A stretch of DNA of 64,000 nt from Trichoplax adhaerens (taxonomy: Eukaryota; Placozoa; Uniplacotomia; Trichoplacea; Trichoplacidae). Within the stretch, counting starts at the first letter, position 1. Each line of letters starts with the position of its first letter. Under the pieces are notes generated by a model. It ran no database searches, was not told the DNA's origin, and was given only the letters and a program-made list of their open reading frames with translations. The stretch spans positions 1,684,297-1,748,296 of the forward strand of contig NW_002060951.1 in NCBI RefSeq assembly GCF_000150275.1, written 5' to 3'. Below, one piece after another: positions 1-11,974 of this stretch. A program made the translations under genes and the position numbers.

Positions 1-1375
1 TTAACCCAGCCCACAAGACATATCTAACTCCAACACGAGGTAACTACAAATTGATAAATCAGTACCCTTTTATTAGCTATTCAATTGGTGCGTCCGTGAT
101 ACCTTGAATTAGTATTGAGGCTGTTTATTGAGGTTAGCTCTATTTCATATCAATGTGAAGTAAACTTCATTCTGATTGAAATGCTACTGAACAGTTAGTA
201 GTTATAACTTGAATAAACTCCTTTTGTCTAATTTGGTAGTACCTTTACGTACGTTTAGAATGTTCCCGAATTGTCTAAGCAAGGTACTTAACACTACGGT
301 ATGATAACAGTACAGTACATTTACACAAAATAATCACGAGATGGACATTCTACTAGTCTATGCAATCCATTACTTACCAAAATGCCAACAATAGGTGAGA
401 AGATGGCTTTCACAATAGAATACACCACGAATATTATCCCAAGTTGAACATGTGTTATTTGTCTTTTTTCAGCCTATTCCAAGATAGGATAATAATTATA
501 ATTGATTAATGAATGATAGGTTAATCCTAAACCTACATTGCATGGAGTATTGCATTTTAATCACATCGTAAACATTACAATGTACCTAGACGTTCAATAC
601 CTAGCGATATCAAATCAAAATAATAACGGAATGGAAAATATCGTATACGACTATACGCGTATAGCTTAATGTTTGGTACAGAATTTTAAAAAGGAATTAA
701 TTCATTCAGTTTGCATTGACACATATGTACTGTACGTGTCTAGATCAGTGCATTGGCAAAAAAAACTGTCAGCTAGTCAAATTACTGGCATACAGGGTAT
801 TTACTTAGTAAATCGGATTCAAGCGAGAAAATGGAAGAGGTTAAAATAACTCTATGCAATCTTTCTACTATATGCATTCATATAGCTTTGTATTCGTATC
901 CATCCAGAATCGGTGTCTAGGTGAGAAACTGTCATATCGTTCGTTAATTACTGTACTGTACTGTACATGTTCACGTAGGAAATGGAATGAACACAAAGGA
1001 ATGGAACGCAGAATTAATTAATTTATACACTAGTACGCAAAATTGTAGAAATAATACAGTACGATAAATATAGTAGATCGCATTGCATAAAGAAGCCTCC
1101 TGTAACGCATGAAAATGGAAGTGATATCACTACTAGCCACTCAATGCCAAGACTGGCATTGTATCAAAAGAGTTTAAATAAATCATAAATAAAAGCAGAT
1201 CGATACTACAGCATATGTAATTAATTATCCATGGCATTACCACAATAGGGAAAAATGGAGCTATAATGGCGTAAGCACACGCAGATACAACATACAAGCA
1301 GCTAAAAATGACGATGATTGTTAGTCTAAAACGACGGGTGATATCAGGTAATTGAACTTCAGAAGAATCAGCCAT
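1..1375 (-). CDS. MFS transporter, SLC18B1-like (5' part; runs off the left edge)
   Basis: Three exons on the minus strand: 1375..1241, 473..378 and 43..1 (cut by the window edge). All junctions are phase 0 with GT-AG sites (donors GTAATG and GTAAGT). Exon 1 encodes 45 residues: a short polar N-terminus, then a hydrophobic helix ending in AIIAPFFP, the TM1 end typical of SLC18B1-type vesicular or polyamine transporters (CYSILGPFFP in human, from memory). Exon 2 (32 residues) starts AEKRQ, like the EAEKKG loop, and continues into TM2. Exon 3 begins LPRVGVRYVLW, matching the loop and start of TM3. The start is the first true ATG (1375-1373); the codon before it is TTG. Expected role is a 12-TM secondary transporter; substrate unknown. 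It shares a 411-bp divergent intergenic region with the dehydrogenase at 1787. Family is fairly sure, subfamily less so. Confidence 0.7.
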
Positions 1376-1786
1376 CAATCTCGCTTACGATGAACCCAGC
1401 GTTGATATCTGTCCAATTATCTAACTTTATCTATAACATACAACATGTATATCTATCTACAGTATGATAGTTTTATTCGACCGAAGAGAGTTGTTAGTTT
1501 CGTCTGAATCCAGAAATAGATGGATTAATATGATTAGGTAATACTAGACCTGACCGTAATACTGTACAGTACAGTATAGTAGAAGAAAAGTTGTAGTCAG
1601 CAAATTTTCATCAAACTGCGTACAGTACAGTACAGTAATCGTACTGTACGGTACGATACAGAGTACCACAGCAAATTCCTCCCGACAACAACTTTTTGCA
1701 GAGCTAGTGTGCAGAGGCACTAAGCTGGGAGTGACCAGAATCATTATATAATTTGAGACAATTTCACTTCAAGTGACTAACTAAAC
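1376..1786. promoter_or_regulatory. Divergent intergenic/promoter region between MFS transporter and hydroxybutyrate dehydrogenase
   Basis: 411 bp separate two divergent ATGs. Two clusters of the TACTGTACAGTA-type palindrome lie inside it, at about 1558-1580 and 1619-1660. No clear TATA box was picked out. The shared position suggests a bidirectional promoter, which is inference. Confidence 0.4.
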
Positions 1787-2566
1787 ATGGCTGAAGGCAA
1801 AAATGCAGTGATCACTGGGTCAACAAGTGGCATTGGTCTTGATATTGCTCGTACGTTAGCAAAAAATGGAGCTAATATCGTTATTAATGGCTTTGGTGAA
1901 AAGCAAGTCATCGACAAAATTGTCGAAGAGCTGCAAGGTTATGGTGTTCAGGCCGCCCATCACCCTGCGAATATGTTGCGATCGAATGAAATTAAAGAGA
2001 TGATCCAGTTTACTATTGAAACATTTGGATCGGTCGATATCTTGATTAATAATGCTGGAATTCAGCATGTTTCACCTATTGAAGATTTCCCCGATCAAAC
2101 ATGGGAAAATATCATCGCTATCAATCTATCGGCTGCTTTCTACACCATGAAAGAAGCTATGCCATCGATGAAGAAAAGTAACTGGGGGCGAATAATAAAT
2201 ATTGCTTCAGTTCATGGCTTGGTAGCCTCTGTCGGTAAAACTGGCTATTGTGCAGCCAAGCATGGACTTGTTGGTTTAACCAAAGTCGTTGCGCTAGAAA
2301 CAGCTGAAGCAGAAATAACTTGTAATGCTATTTGCCCTGGCTTTGTTTTGACACCATTAATTGAACAACAAATTGAAAATATAGCCAAAAAGGAAAATAT
2401 ATCTATTACTGAATCTCAACATCGACTTTTAGCTGACAAACAGCCTGCTAAGCAATTTGTTAAAACAAAAGATCTTGGTGAATTAGTCTTATTTTTGTGT
2501 AGTGATGCAGGAAGATTAATGACTGGTGCTTCTCTAACTATGGATGGAGGTTGGACTGCTCAATAA
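1787..2566 (+). CDS. D-beta-hydroxybutyrate dehydrogenase, bacterial-type SDR (single exon)
   Basis: Intronless ORF of 259 aa. It is a classical short-chain dehydrogenase: cofactor motif TGSTSGIG (residues 10-17), NNAG (88-91), and catalytic tetrad N113, S141, Y154 and K158 (YCAAK). The sequence NGFGE after strand 2, the segments GIQHVSPIEDFP and IASVHGLVAS, and the C-terminus MDGGWTAQ are hallmarks of bacterial 3-hydroxybutyrate dehydrogenases (EC 1.1.1.30). These interconvert D-3-hydroxybutyrate and acetoacetate with NAD. Animal BDH1 and BDH2 are different SDR branches, so this gene looks like the bacterial clade, which some invertebrates also carry. No mitochondrial presequence is visible, so it is probably cytosolic. 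A candidate AATAAA overlaps the stop codon. Ancient transfer from bacteria is possible; codon use was not tested. Confidence 0.9.
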   Translation: MAEGKNAVITGSTSGIGLDIARTLAKNGANIVINGFGEKQVIDKIVEELQGYGVQAAHHPANMLRSNEIKEMIQFTIETFGSVDILINNAGIQHVSPIEDFPDQTWENIIAINLSAAFYTMKEAMPSMKKSNWGRIINIASVHGLVASVGKTGYCAAKHGLVGLTKVVALETAEAEITCNAICPGFVLTPLIEQQIENIAKKENISITESQHRLLADKQPAKQFVKTKDLGELVLFLCSDAGRLMTGASLTMDGGWTAQ

Positions 2567-2567
2567 A
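2562..2567 (+). terminator. AATAAA overlapping the dehydrogenase stop codon
   Basis: The TAA stop (2564-2566) lies inside an AATAAA hexamer. A second AATAAA is at 2681-2686, giving a 3'UTR of more usual length. Either or both may act as the poly(A) signal. Confidence 0.4.
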
Positions 2568-5461
2568 ATTGGAAGCTTTTATTGCGCTATAATTTCAATC
2601 AATAGTAACCAACTTTAAGCCATCTTTACTAACATGAAAGCAAAAATTTTTATCATGATACTTTTAACCCTAGTATACTTAATAAAATCGATTGCCTTAA
2701 TATGCAGTGCAAAGTTACTAAGAGTATCGCTGCGGATATCTGCCAAGTTCAATCCTTATTGAGTAGAGAGATTTTATAATATCATGTATCATAAGCCAAT
2801 AGGAATAAGGAATAACTGGCATAACTTTGCTTGAAAAAGGCCGTCTGTGGTAACATGGAATCAAATTAGTAAATTTGATCCGGTATATCTGGGACAGCTA
2901 CAGGTCTATTCTTATTACACTTACAGCATTTAGAAAACGCTTTTTCTTCGTCTATTCGTATACCTTTCTTATCTTGATATCGCTAAGGTTAATTACCATT
3001 AACTGTATAAAAACATTAATATTTTCTCTGTAATACTATAGAGACATTATATATTGAAAATAATGTAAAGTTAATTACTGCAATACTTGCTGCCTTGGAT
3101 TTATGAATAACTACAACCTGATCATAATTGCTTAAAGCGCCAATATAACATTAAAAGATTATCTCATTTGTAATCATTTTCTTTATTGCCATAAGAATAG
3201 AATCTTTTAAACTTAGATGGTATAATTATGGTGTAGATGATTATAACGAATGAGTTCTAATTAAAGCATTGTAATCTCATTATATTATAGCAATTTTAGT
3301 GATTATCATTTAAGGAATCTGTTAGCATCGTGAGAATACGAGGAACATGCCGACAAACATTTCTGGAGCAAAGTCAAATGCAATTACTTGTTAGGTTTAG
3401 CCATTACCACATATATAGCCATGATCATATATTCGTACAGCTAATTGAGCTTTATCACCTTTTCGCGAAACGCTGATGTTTAAACAGATAGCTATCTTAT
3501 TGTAAGCTTCATGCATTTCAATGAGTATATACGTTGTAATTTAATTGTCCTTCCAGTATTACGCTGGCTAATCAACAATTTCCACATTTCTTTACATTGC
3601 AACCTTATTTATCTTCATAACAAAGTTCGGCATCAATTTAACATAAATGTGGACTTACATTATAATTATAGTTATTGATCTTGACATAAAAGAGCTCTTT
3701 TCTGTAATGTACTCGTGCTAGGAAATCACTCTTTAATATCTTAATTAAAACCTGTAAAGTAGCTATATAATGTCAGTTAACGCCGTATAGTCATAGTTTT
3801 CCATCTTTATTAAGGGTATCATATCAGCATTAGAAGTAAATTAATATTGAATGAACATCACTTAAATCACCATTACTAGCATTTATATAATCTGCTATAG
3901 CTGTTACTCATCTAGTTATGTATCTATAAAGCATTCAATACTGAATCGTATAATAACATTCCTTATCAGTTTGCATATAATTTCTAACTTGCAATATACT
4001 GCACATACTGTATTCAATACGTGTATATGGCATGGCGTCATTATCCATCAATATTATAAGGTAATTTATCCGAAATTCAGTAAGAGATTCGACTAGTATA
4101 TCACAGTAATGAGGTAAATTAAAAACTATTGACCGTAATGTTGTGGCTCTTCTCTGGATTTTATACATTCCCTTTGCATTAATGTTTGCCGACCGATAAG
4201 CCAGATATCCTTAAAAGTTGTACGTAGACGATAATAGAGTAAAAATACGGAATACTCTAATTACTAATTGTCTATTGGTATACTTTTATATCCTGCATAA
4301 GATTTTAAATATTCATAACGATTTTCAGTTTGGTTATTTACAATACAGTAATAATTAAATTAATGCGCATCAGGTGTGTAATATGTTACTATTTAGGACC
4401 TGCCTAACATCGAATAAAATTCCTTACCAATTTTAGCTAGTGTGCAACGGCTTTATTGAAGAGTTATAAAATGTCGAACAAACTTCTCGTAATTCTTAAA
4501 TTGTCTGCAATATTTAATTTAATATGCAGCCATACGTATGTGTTTGTGAATGTGCATCACTTATGTATAATCTGTTACATTCATAGGTGCCACAGTGTAT
4601 TATTTAAATGAACACATTTTGTACTAAATGAGGCTTTAATATATGGGATGTTAATTCGTATAACCGATATCTAATAAAGTGCTAAAAAATATTCTTTCTA
4701 GCATAGATAAAGTTAAATTTACATGACGTTCTGTGCTTATATATACAAGTCGAATCCATGCTCGTGATACTTTCTTTGCATACAATGCGGTGCTTGTTAA
4801 CAATTTATCTACTATCATATACACTACGCCAGCATAGATCATGATTATAATGCATACAGAACCGTTACAATAACGTAATAAACTAGAACCGTGTTAGATC
4901 ACAATCTATTACATATATGTATATGTGTGTTAGCGGGTTGGGTTCAGAATCCTTTCTCTGTGTAGCAGCATATATATCTCTCTCTACCTTGTAACTGACT
5001 GACTTAGGGTAATAAAGTTCTCTTCTCTGAAACAGTTATTTCTCTCTCTCGTCTACAGTCTATAAGTACAAAGGCATATTAATATAACTGTAATCTATCG
5101 AATTAATACATTCCTATCAGTACGTGTTATGTATGATAAACAGGTAATGTTTAGGAATTACGTTCACTAGTAATTTACTAATACGTATGTAATATAAGTA
5201 TAACATATATATCACTTGCGGGAAGGCAACCCAGAATAAAAAAGTGGACTCCACGCTTCAGGCTACTTTGCAGTATCTAACCTAGTATTACGTGGTTGGC
5301 CTAGTAGCGCCCGAGAGAACATAACGGTACGGCTGTCCAATATCGTTTTATACTTAGAAGTTTTACGTTTTACTGACTCTCATATCAGATATCATGCGCA
5401 CAATAAATTACTTGTATTGTGTATGAATAAAATACAATTAGGTGAGGAAGTAAAAATGTAA
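2568..5461. other. Intergenic, no gene recognised
   Basis: AT-rich sequence with only short spurious ORFs on both strands. There are CT-rich simple stretches at about 4976-5055. The TACTGTACAGTA motif is essentially absent. I see no RNA gene or protein homology. Confidence 0.4.
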
Positions 5462-8188
5462 TCATGATATTGCATTAAGGCTTCCAGACATAGTTAACTC
5501 TTTATGAAACGTATAATTCCTTATTTCCATTATAGTTCTCTGCCTATTGTTCACTTGAGGAACAAATAGTATAACATAAATCTTATTAGTAAATAAGCAA
5601 AGAAGGATACCAATAATTAACCCTATCATTCCAAAAGCTCCGATAGTGCTTTGTACTGGACCATGAGCAAATATAATAGTAGGTATATATATGCAAGTAA
5701 AAAAGCAGATGAGTAAAGATGCTAGGGAGACATATTTGGCCTCATGAAAACGTGCTGGGATATGGCGAGCTCTATAAGTGAGATATGCAGATATTGTAGT
5801 GATAATTAATAAAATCGCCATGGAAAGATACGCACCAAGTTCATATCGAGTTTTACAGCGAAAATAAACTAAATTATCTTCAGTAACATATCTTTCGATT
5901 ATGACAGGATCTAAGGCTGTGATCACCAGGATTAGTGAATTAATAATAATTATTTCACCAATAATAAGAATAAATTGTCCGATATCTCTATTCCAAAAAT
6001 TTACTTGTCGACTAAATGATTTATCCTTGAATAGTTTAACAATGATACGAATTTTATTTATTATAACGATGTTAAGATTTGCTGGTGGTAGTAGAATAAC
6101 TGGAAAAATATAATGACAACCTACTAAGGCTTTAGGTAGAATAAACATAACCGGGCTGACATGGCACAGGCCGATGAAAAAGAGTAATGTATAAGTTAGA
6201 GCGATATTAGAAGCCTTTACGATTGGTGTTGATCGATTTTTGAATATAATAAGCCATGTAGTGATGGTTAGTAAAAAGCTCACTGCAGTAGTAATAAGAA
6301 CAACAAGTGGTATCGGATCGATTAATTTGCTCTCAGTTGGTGAGATTTCAACACAATCCGTCTGATTATTATTAGGCTTAGAACCACGTTTGCAACTTGT
6401 GCAAGTATCTGCGTTTATTTTGCTGGAGATTTGATGTTTAAGGCAAGGTAAACATTGCCAGCAGCACTTACTTGTTGTGATATATTGTCGAGTGCCAGGC
6501 TGACAATCATTACTACAGCGAGATGATACTACATGATCTCGAGATAAATTATTCTCCGAAATCATAAACCAAGAAGAATTAGTAGTTTCGTTTATTTCCC
6601 ATGTTCCTATTTTTTTAAAATATAAGTGTTTGCTACTTTCTGCTTTATTACTGTCACTATCTTTTGTCAACTGTAATTGAAAAATATCGTATTTAGGTCT
6701 GCTGTTACCCATGTGATCAAATTTAAATTGGGTTGTAGTGTATCCGTTGAAGTGAACTCTTTTAAGATTTTGTGTAACATCGCGCCATAATAAAGAATCT
6801 TCTTGTCTGATAATCCTACTATGACAGAAAATATTATTACATTTCAAGACTTTATGTAATGCATATGCAAATGCATATACGCCGTCCATCACATATGCTG
6901 CCAGGCTTGACTTCGAGTAAAATTCAATACTGTAATTATTAGATAAGTTTTTCATTTGACCACATTTTAAATAATCAGTAACATTATCTGACATAAATTG
7001 ATACCAATATTCATTAAACCATGGGTTGATATTATTATTACATAGATTTAATGTTTTTAAATATTCATGATATTTGTTTAGTTTCTGTTTAGATTGCAGT
7101 AATGTAACGCCAATCATGCCTATTACAACATCGGAATACGTTCGCGCAATTACAGGAGAATTACCCCACGCATCGGAACCTAGCCACATCCTACCAGTTA
7201 AATTTTGATATTGTGCTTCTTTCAGAAGTACTTTAGCTTCAGCTTCTGAACAAATTAAGATAATTGTTTTAACTTTAACATTATTAACCAATCTGTTAAC
7301 AATATCTGAAATAATTTGATCATGAAACTGTGAAGGAAACTGTGCATTGATTGCAATACATATTTGATATTCAGATGCTAAAGTTACAATTTTGGCTCGA
7401 AGTTGATTACCATATTGATCATTTGTTGATACGACTGCAATATAGTCCCATCCGAAATATTTAACAATATCCACGATAGCTTGAGCTTGATACGTATCGG
7501 ATGGTACGGTGCGAAAAAATGATCCAAATCTTGACTTATCACTTAACGTACGACTAGTAGAAGCGTAGCTGATTTGAGGCATCTTGTAAGTAGTAAACAA
7601 TGTTGCAGTAATTATAGACTCTTTGCTACTTCTAGGACCAATAACACCTATGATCTTTTTATTGAAAGTCTGTTGAATCATATGAATATCGGTTAGATTT
7701 GTTATCGCGTTGCAGTCTGCAGCAGTGTTGATACAGTTGCACATTTTTTCGTTCGCTTTTGGCTTTTGTAAATCATTACGTATCATATCTATAGCATGGG
7801 TCAAAGCTAGTTGTGAACTACCCCCGCTATCGAATAGATATAGCCCTAGGGTTATGTTGGGCAATAAATTGGAATTATTATTAATGGCATCGATAGCATA
7901 AATCATAGATTGTACTCTCTGTAGGCTTCTTGGATTTATAGATTGAAGTTTCCTGGTAATAGGATGGTAATTATCGTGAACATCGAACAATCCAGCTATT
8001 AGAAATTGTCCAGGTTTGACGCCAATTAAAGCTGTAGATTTACCGCCTAATCCCAAAGTGCAAGGCGAATGCAGCGTTGTCTGTCCTTTCTTGATAGAAA
8101 TAGAAAAATGAAACAAATGAAATAGCACAAAGAATTTGGCAAAGCCTAAAAGAGGACGGGTCGGCAATCTATGCAGATACGGAGTCAT
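5462..8188 (-). CDS. Class C GPCR, metabotropic-glutamate-receptor-like (single exon, 908 aa)
   Basis: An intronless ORF on the minus strand. It stays open up to 8215, but that first codon is TTG; the first ATG is 8188-8186. Residue numbers are from this ATG. A hydrophobic signal peptide ends near 31. The Venus-flytrap domain spans about 50-540. Positions used by mGluRs to hold the amino-acid backbone have plausible counterparts: GPRSS (184-188), YAST (T211), QYGN (Y259) and GSDAWG (D339). A nine-cysteine NCD3G domain follows (558-612, all nine Cys present). The 7TM bundle (about 623-871) has the TM3/ECL2 disulfide pair C691/C778 and ends in FTNKIYVILFVP, the class C TM7 signature. The cytoplasmic tail is short (about 30 aa). 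Probably a plasma-membrane receptor for a small amino-acid-like ligand; which ligand is unknown. Confidence 0.9.
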   Translation of the reverse strand: MTPYLHRLPTRPLLGFAKFFVLFHLFHFSISIKKGQTTLHSPCTLGLGGKSTALIGVKPGQFLIAGLFDVHDNYHPITRKLQSINPRSLQRVQSMIYAIDAINNNSNLLPNITLGLYLFDSGGSSQLALTHAIDMIRNDLQKPKANEKMCNCINTAADCNAITNLTDIHMIQQTFNKKIIGVIGPRSSKESIITATLFTTYKMPQISYASTSRTLSDKSRFGSFFRTVPSDTYQAQAIVDIVKYFGWDYIAVVSTNDQYGNQLRAKIVTLASEYQICIAINAQFPSQFHDQIISDIVNRLVNNVKVKTIILICSEAEAKVLLKEAQYQNLTGRMWLGSDAWGNSPVIARTYSDVVIGMIGVTLLQSKQKLNKYHEYLKTLNLCNNNINPWFNEYWYQFMSDNVTDYLKCGQMKNLSNNYSIEFYSKSSLAAYVMDGVYAFAYALHKVLKCNNIFCHSRIIRQEDSLLWRDVTQNLKRVHFNGYTTTQFKFDHMGNSRPKYDIFQLQLTKDSDSNKAESSKHLYFKKIGTWEINETTNSSWFMISENNLSRDHVVSSRCSNDCQPGTRQYITTSKCCWQCLPCLKHQISSKINADTCTSCKRGSKPNNNQTDCVEISPTESKLIDPIPLVVLITTAVSFLLTITTWLIIFKNRSTPIVKASNIALTYTLLFFIGLCHVSPVMFILPKALVGCHYIFPVILLPPANLNIVIINKIRIIVKLFKDKSFSRQVNFWNRDIGQFILIIGEIIIINSLILVITALDPVIIERYVTEDNLVYFRCKTRYELGAYLSMAILLIITTISAYLTYRARHIPARFHEAKYVSLASLLICFFTCIYIPTIIFAHGPVQSTIGAFGMIGLIIGILLCLFTNKIYVILFVPQVNNRQRTIMEIRNYTFHKELTMSGSLNAIS

Positions 8189-8215
8189 AATATGCAAAAT
8201 GCAAGTTAGATTCAA

Positions 8216-10494
8216 TAACCTGACATGATATGCAAAAAGTTATCGGATCCAACGAATTATTTAGAGTACAGCATGGTATCTTCACCTAAAAGTTTTATTA
8301 GTTTTTAGCTTCTATTACTGTCTTTTAGAATTTTGAGAATTGTCTAATATAGCATACATCTTTATGAAAAGTTAACGCAAACCATATGTTGGGTTCGATA
8401 TACGACATTCAACTTATTTTACGTCATAAAAAATTCATCATCTATATTGGTAATTTAATTATGTAAGAACATTTTCGTTAATTTGTAAAATACAATAAGT
8501 ATAGATGACAGTAATTAAAACATCTTATTCAATACTAATTCTTCTAAATGTAGGTTACATTTATTACTTAAAGTAGGGATAGGTAAAGCCAACACCTTTC
8601 ATAGATGAATTAAAGCTGTCGCAATTTTACAAGCTATGAAAACTCTATTGGAAGACACGCTTATGCAGTGCAACAGCTAATCATTTTAAATCTTTGTATT
8701 ACGTAATATTATGGCAGCACTTCCGAAGATTGTCCTCAATTTGACGATGGATTTGCACAGAGTCTAAAGCGTTTACTTATTGAAAATATTCTACTTAATA
8801 AATTTTTACGGGTAATAAGATATTTGATTATTACGCGTATATATAAGAGTAATTTATACAATCGTCGGCGATAGCAATTTAAAAATAATTTTGACTTATT
8901 ATACATACAATTGAAATCGTATTGGAATATCTTATATAATCATGTATATTTTTAGTTTTTCAGAGTAGCCGATGCAACATCTTTCTACTACTGTAATTGC
9001 ATATAAATAGGGCCACTGCACTCTTAGTTCGCCACACTAACAAGATTTATACAGTAATCTCTGAAATTAATTAGGCTAGATGCTCCCACCTTCAGATTAC
9101 TTTTGAAACGATTAAATGCACGTCCAATCTGAACAACAATAGTACAGTTACTAGATATGCATGACTGAAACCGATAAAAAATTTCTAAATAGTAAAAATT
9201 TAGGTAATTGTACAGGATTTATCATATGAACGAGCTATGTAAATTATTTAATAGAAATACTGTATGATAAATCAGTCATCATCAAGTAGTAAGTTTGATT
9301 ACGGGTGCTAGTTTTCTCTGATCTACTGTTACAGTGTTGCCTTGTCATTAGGATAGTTTAATAAGTACAGTAGTAGCTAGTATGGAGAATATCCATATTT
9401 GTAGTGCTAGGTAAGATAAGTAATGCCTTAACGTAGATGTTGTTTGTAATAGTTCATTACATATTTGATATTGATTGTTATTGTGTGATAGATAGCAGTA
9501 GGATGATTCAAGTTCTAGTTGATGATAGTTGAATTAGATAACCTACGAGCTTAGATTAAGATTAAGTATGAGTAAGAGATTCAAAATATTTACTGATAGA
9601 AAAGCTATGTAAGGAGCATCTTAGTTCGAGATGATTCTCCTAGTAAGGTATAATAATAATACTGTTGTTGTTTACAAATTAGACGGTTCCTATATAAACG
9701 GGAACATTTGAGTTTTGAGGGTGGTAAAAAGTTGTAGATGTATCTTTGTTAATAAAAGCTTCATCTTTACAGTCTTTTGCTGTGTGTGTTTAACGTTAAG
9801 TAAAAGGGCGTTTAAGTCAGTAGCTACTTATAGACTTTTACTGTACTGTACGTTACCTTGTCGCAGAAGTGAAATTGTGACATCTACTTATACAAATGGA
9901 GTCAATCTCATATATATTTTATGGCGTATGGATTAATTTGCACATTTTACATCGCTCAGCGTATTTTATCGCCTGTCTACGATATAACCACAAATTATTG
10001 TAGGCCATTTCGTTATTATTGCTTAAACCGCGTCATCATGCATTACAATGTGATCTATCAATTAAAATGCTATAGTAGTAAGCGTTGAATTTCTTGTACT
10101 TATACACTTTCCCTTACAAAAATCAATAAGTAGCATTATCGAAGCTTGAGTAATGATATTCCACTTTGTATAGAATTAATAGCTATACCTTGTTAACTGA
10201 TACTACAAATGCGTATAAGGACGGTAGAATCGCTTAAATTAAATCGTGTGTAACATATTATTTCTACCATGAAGTAATTATAGCCATACCAAATTGCAGT
10301 TGTTCGAAATTAATAAGTTAATATTAAATAATAAGCAGTTTACGCATGACATGACTTAGTTTTGTTGATTTATTTTTTGGATCATTCATAATATTTACAA
10401 CTATTATACAGGTATGTAAGTCTTCCATATGTACAGATGAATCAATATTAATAAATTTAAGCTCTAAATTTTTAACTTGTAGAGATGAAATACA
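8216..10494. other. Intergenic, no gene recognised
   Basis: AT-rich DNA with short spurious ORFs only. A TTTATT (AATAAA on the minus strand) at 10369-10374 lies about 120 bp past the SNRNP25 stop and is a candidate poly(A) signal for it. Confidence 0.4.
10369..10374 (-). terminator. Candidate poly(A) signal for SNRNP25
   Basis: AATAAA on the minus strand, about 121 nt downstream of the SNRNP25 stop codon at 10495-10497. Confidence 0.35.
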
Positions 10495-11974
10495 TCACAA
10501 TTGCGCATTATATGATTTTACTCTTCCCTTCTGTTGAAGTCTTTTCGCGAAAGTTAGCATTGCTCCATTTCCTATACCATAGCTGTGGAGTAAAAAAGAA
10601 GTATACTGCATAAATTTTTAGCATAGTAACTGGGCTCAAATCTGAGATTTAATTCTTTATAGATTATTACAGTTATTTATCAGTAAACATTAGTAAGCAT
10701 GAATACAGAAAATCAGTTAGATTAGTTCATATTATTAACGGTATAACATCAGGCTAAGCTAACATATTTCAGACTGGTAACTATTATTACTTACTCTATC
10801 AAGTTAGAGTCGTCTTTTTCAAGCTTTATACCTTCATAGATTAGCCAGTATGATTTCCAATAATATTTCCTGCAATGATTAATAAATTACAGCAGGATAA
10901 AATTTAATCTGCGTAAAAAATAGTAATTGTAAGGCAGGTACGATAATATTGATCATATATTGTTTGGCACAAATGCCGTGATATTACCAGTTAATTCGCC
11001 TAGATTCTCCTTTACGTTTAAGGTGGAGTAATGTTTGACGTTGAAAAGCTTTCTTAAACTGCTTGATTGTTGCAGTCTGGGGTACAATAACAGCTGTGAC
11101 CAGAAAATGTTTTAACATCAGTAAAATGTAATTCTGATTTAATTGATATGTAGTAATCCTGAAGACACGGTTATCAACTTATAGATGCACTTGAATGTAC
11201 GGCTTACATGAAATATTGCAATGAATAATTTTTGGCCAATTAACAAATTGCAATTTACATTAAATTAAGATTAGCTTCACTTGAAGTTATCAATATTCAT
11301 GTATGTTGGGCTTGATCTGTCTTATTATTAATAATCCTTAACTGCTTTCTAAAATTCCGTCTAAATTACATTGTGCTAGTCTTGAAGTAGACAAAGATGT
11401 ACGAGGTATCAATATAATAATGACAATGTTTAGCATCATCATGCACACTAGCAGTGGTTTACGTTGCAAAAGGCAAGCTTAATAATTAGGGCAATGTCAG
11501 TTTAATTTAATCTAATTGCTTGAGCTACTACAATGTTGATTCAAACAATCAAGGAAGCGTTCCCAATATGCAAGATTCAAGGGAAATGTATGAATGTCCT
11601 GTTTAAATAATTATTACTAATATATACACGTATATACAGCATATAAGTAAATCTTAAAGCTGCAGTACTAGAACAGTACAGTAAAAGCACCGGTTTATAA
11701 ACATCATCAGGCCGAGTCATTGTATGCACAGTAGTAGCAGCCTGCATCATCATCTTCCAATACAGGTAAGATTCTTACCTATCCTTTCACGACTATCTTT
11801 GCAAACAGTCACGGTCATAGCAAGGCCGTAATCTAGAGCAATAAGCGAATTTACTTCATCGATAGTCACATCATTGGGTAAAGAAGCAAGTAAGCTATCC
11901 TTCGTCATCTCAGCGATGCTATTTCTGAATATTGCCATAGCATGATTGTGCGTTAATAACTGATCTTCCGCCAT
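10495..11974 (-). CDS. SNRNP25: U11/U12 small nuclear ribonucleoprotein 25 kDa protein
   Basis: Four coding exons: 11974..11779, 11093..10988, 10869..10795 and 10582..10495. Phases are consistent and all introns GT-AG; total 154 aa (human 132). Exon 1 ends with VNSLIALDYGLAMTVTVCK, close to VNSQIALEYGQAMTVRVCK of human SNRNP25. Exon 2 continues the ubiquitin-like fold (AVIVPQTATIKQFKKAFQR). Exon 3 has WKYYWKSYWLIYEGIKL, like the WSYVWRTYHL segment. Exon 4 has DYGIGN and ends in a basic tail. The protein belongs to the minor-spliceosome U11/U12 di-snRNP, which recognises U12-type introns. The start is the ATG at 11974; upstream in-frame codons derive from palindromic repeats. The start sits in ATGGCGGAAG, a YY1-like context. 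A clear U12-type intron occurs in another gene of this window. Confidence 0.88.

Noticed and set aside
1544-1744. 66-codon minus-strand ORF between the divergent genes
   Set aside because: Its C-terminal half is palindrome-derived (LLYCTVQYYGQV) and it lies in a promoter region.
5220-5340. Possible tRNA or small RNA in a GC-richer patch
   Set aside because: No cloverleaf, A box or B box could be folded by eye.
8189-8215. Nine extra N-terminal codons for the GPCR
   Set aside because: The first codon is TTG; the first ATG is at 8188 and gives a normal signal peptide.
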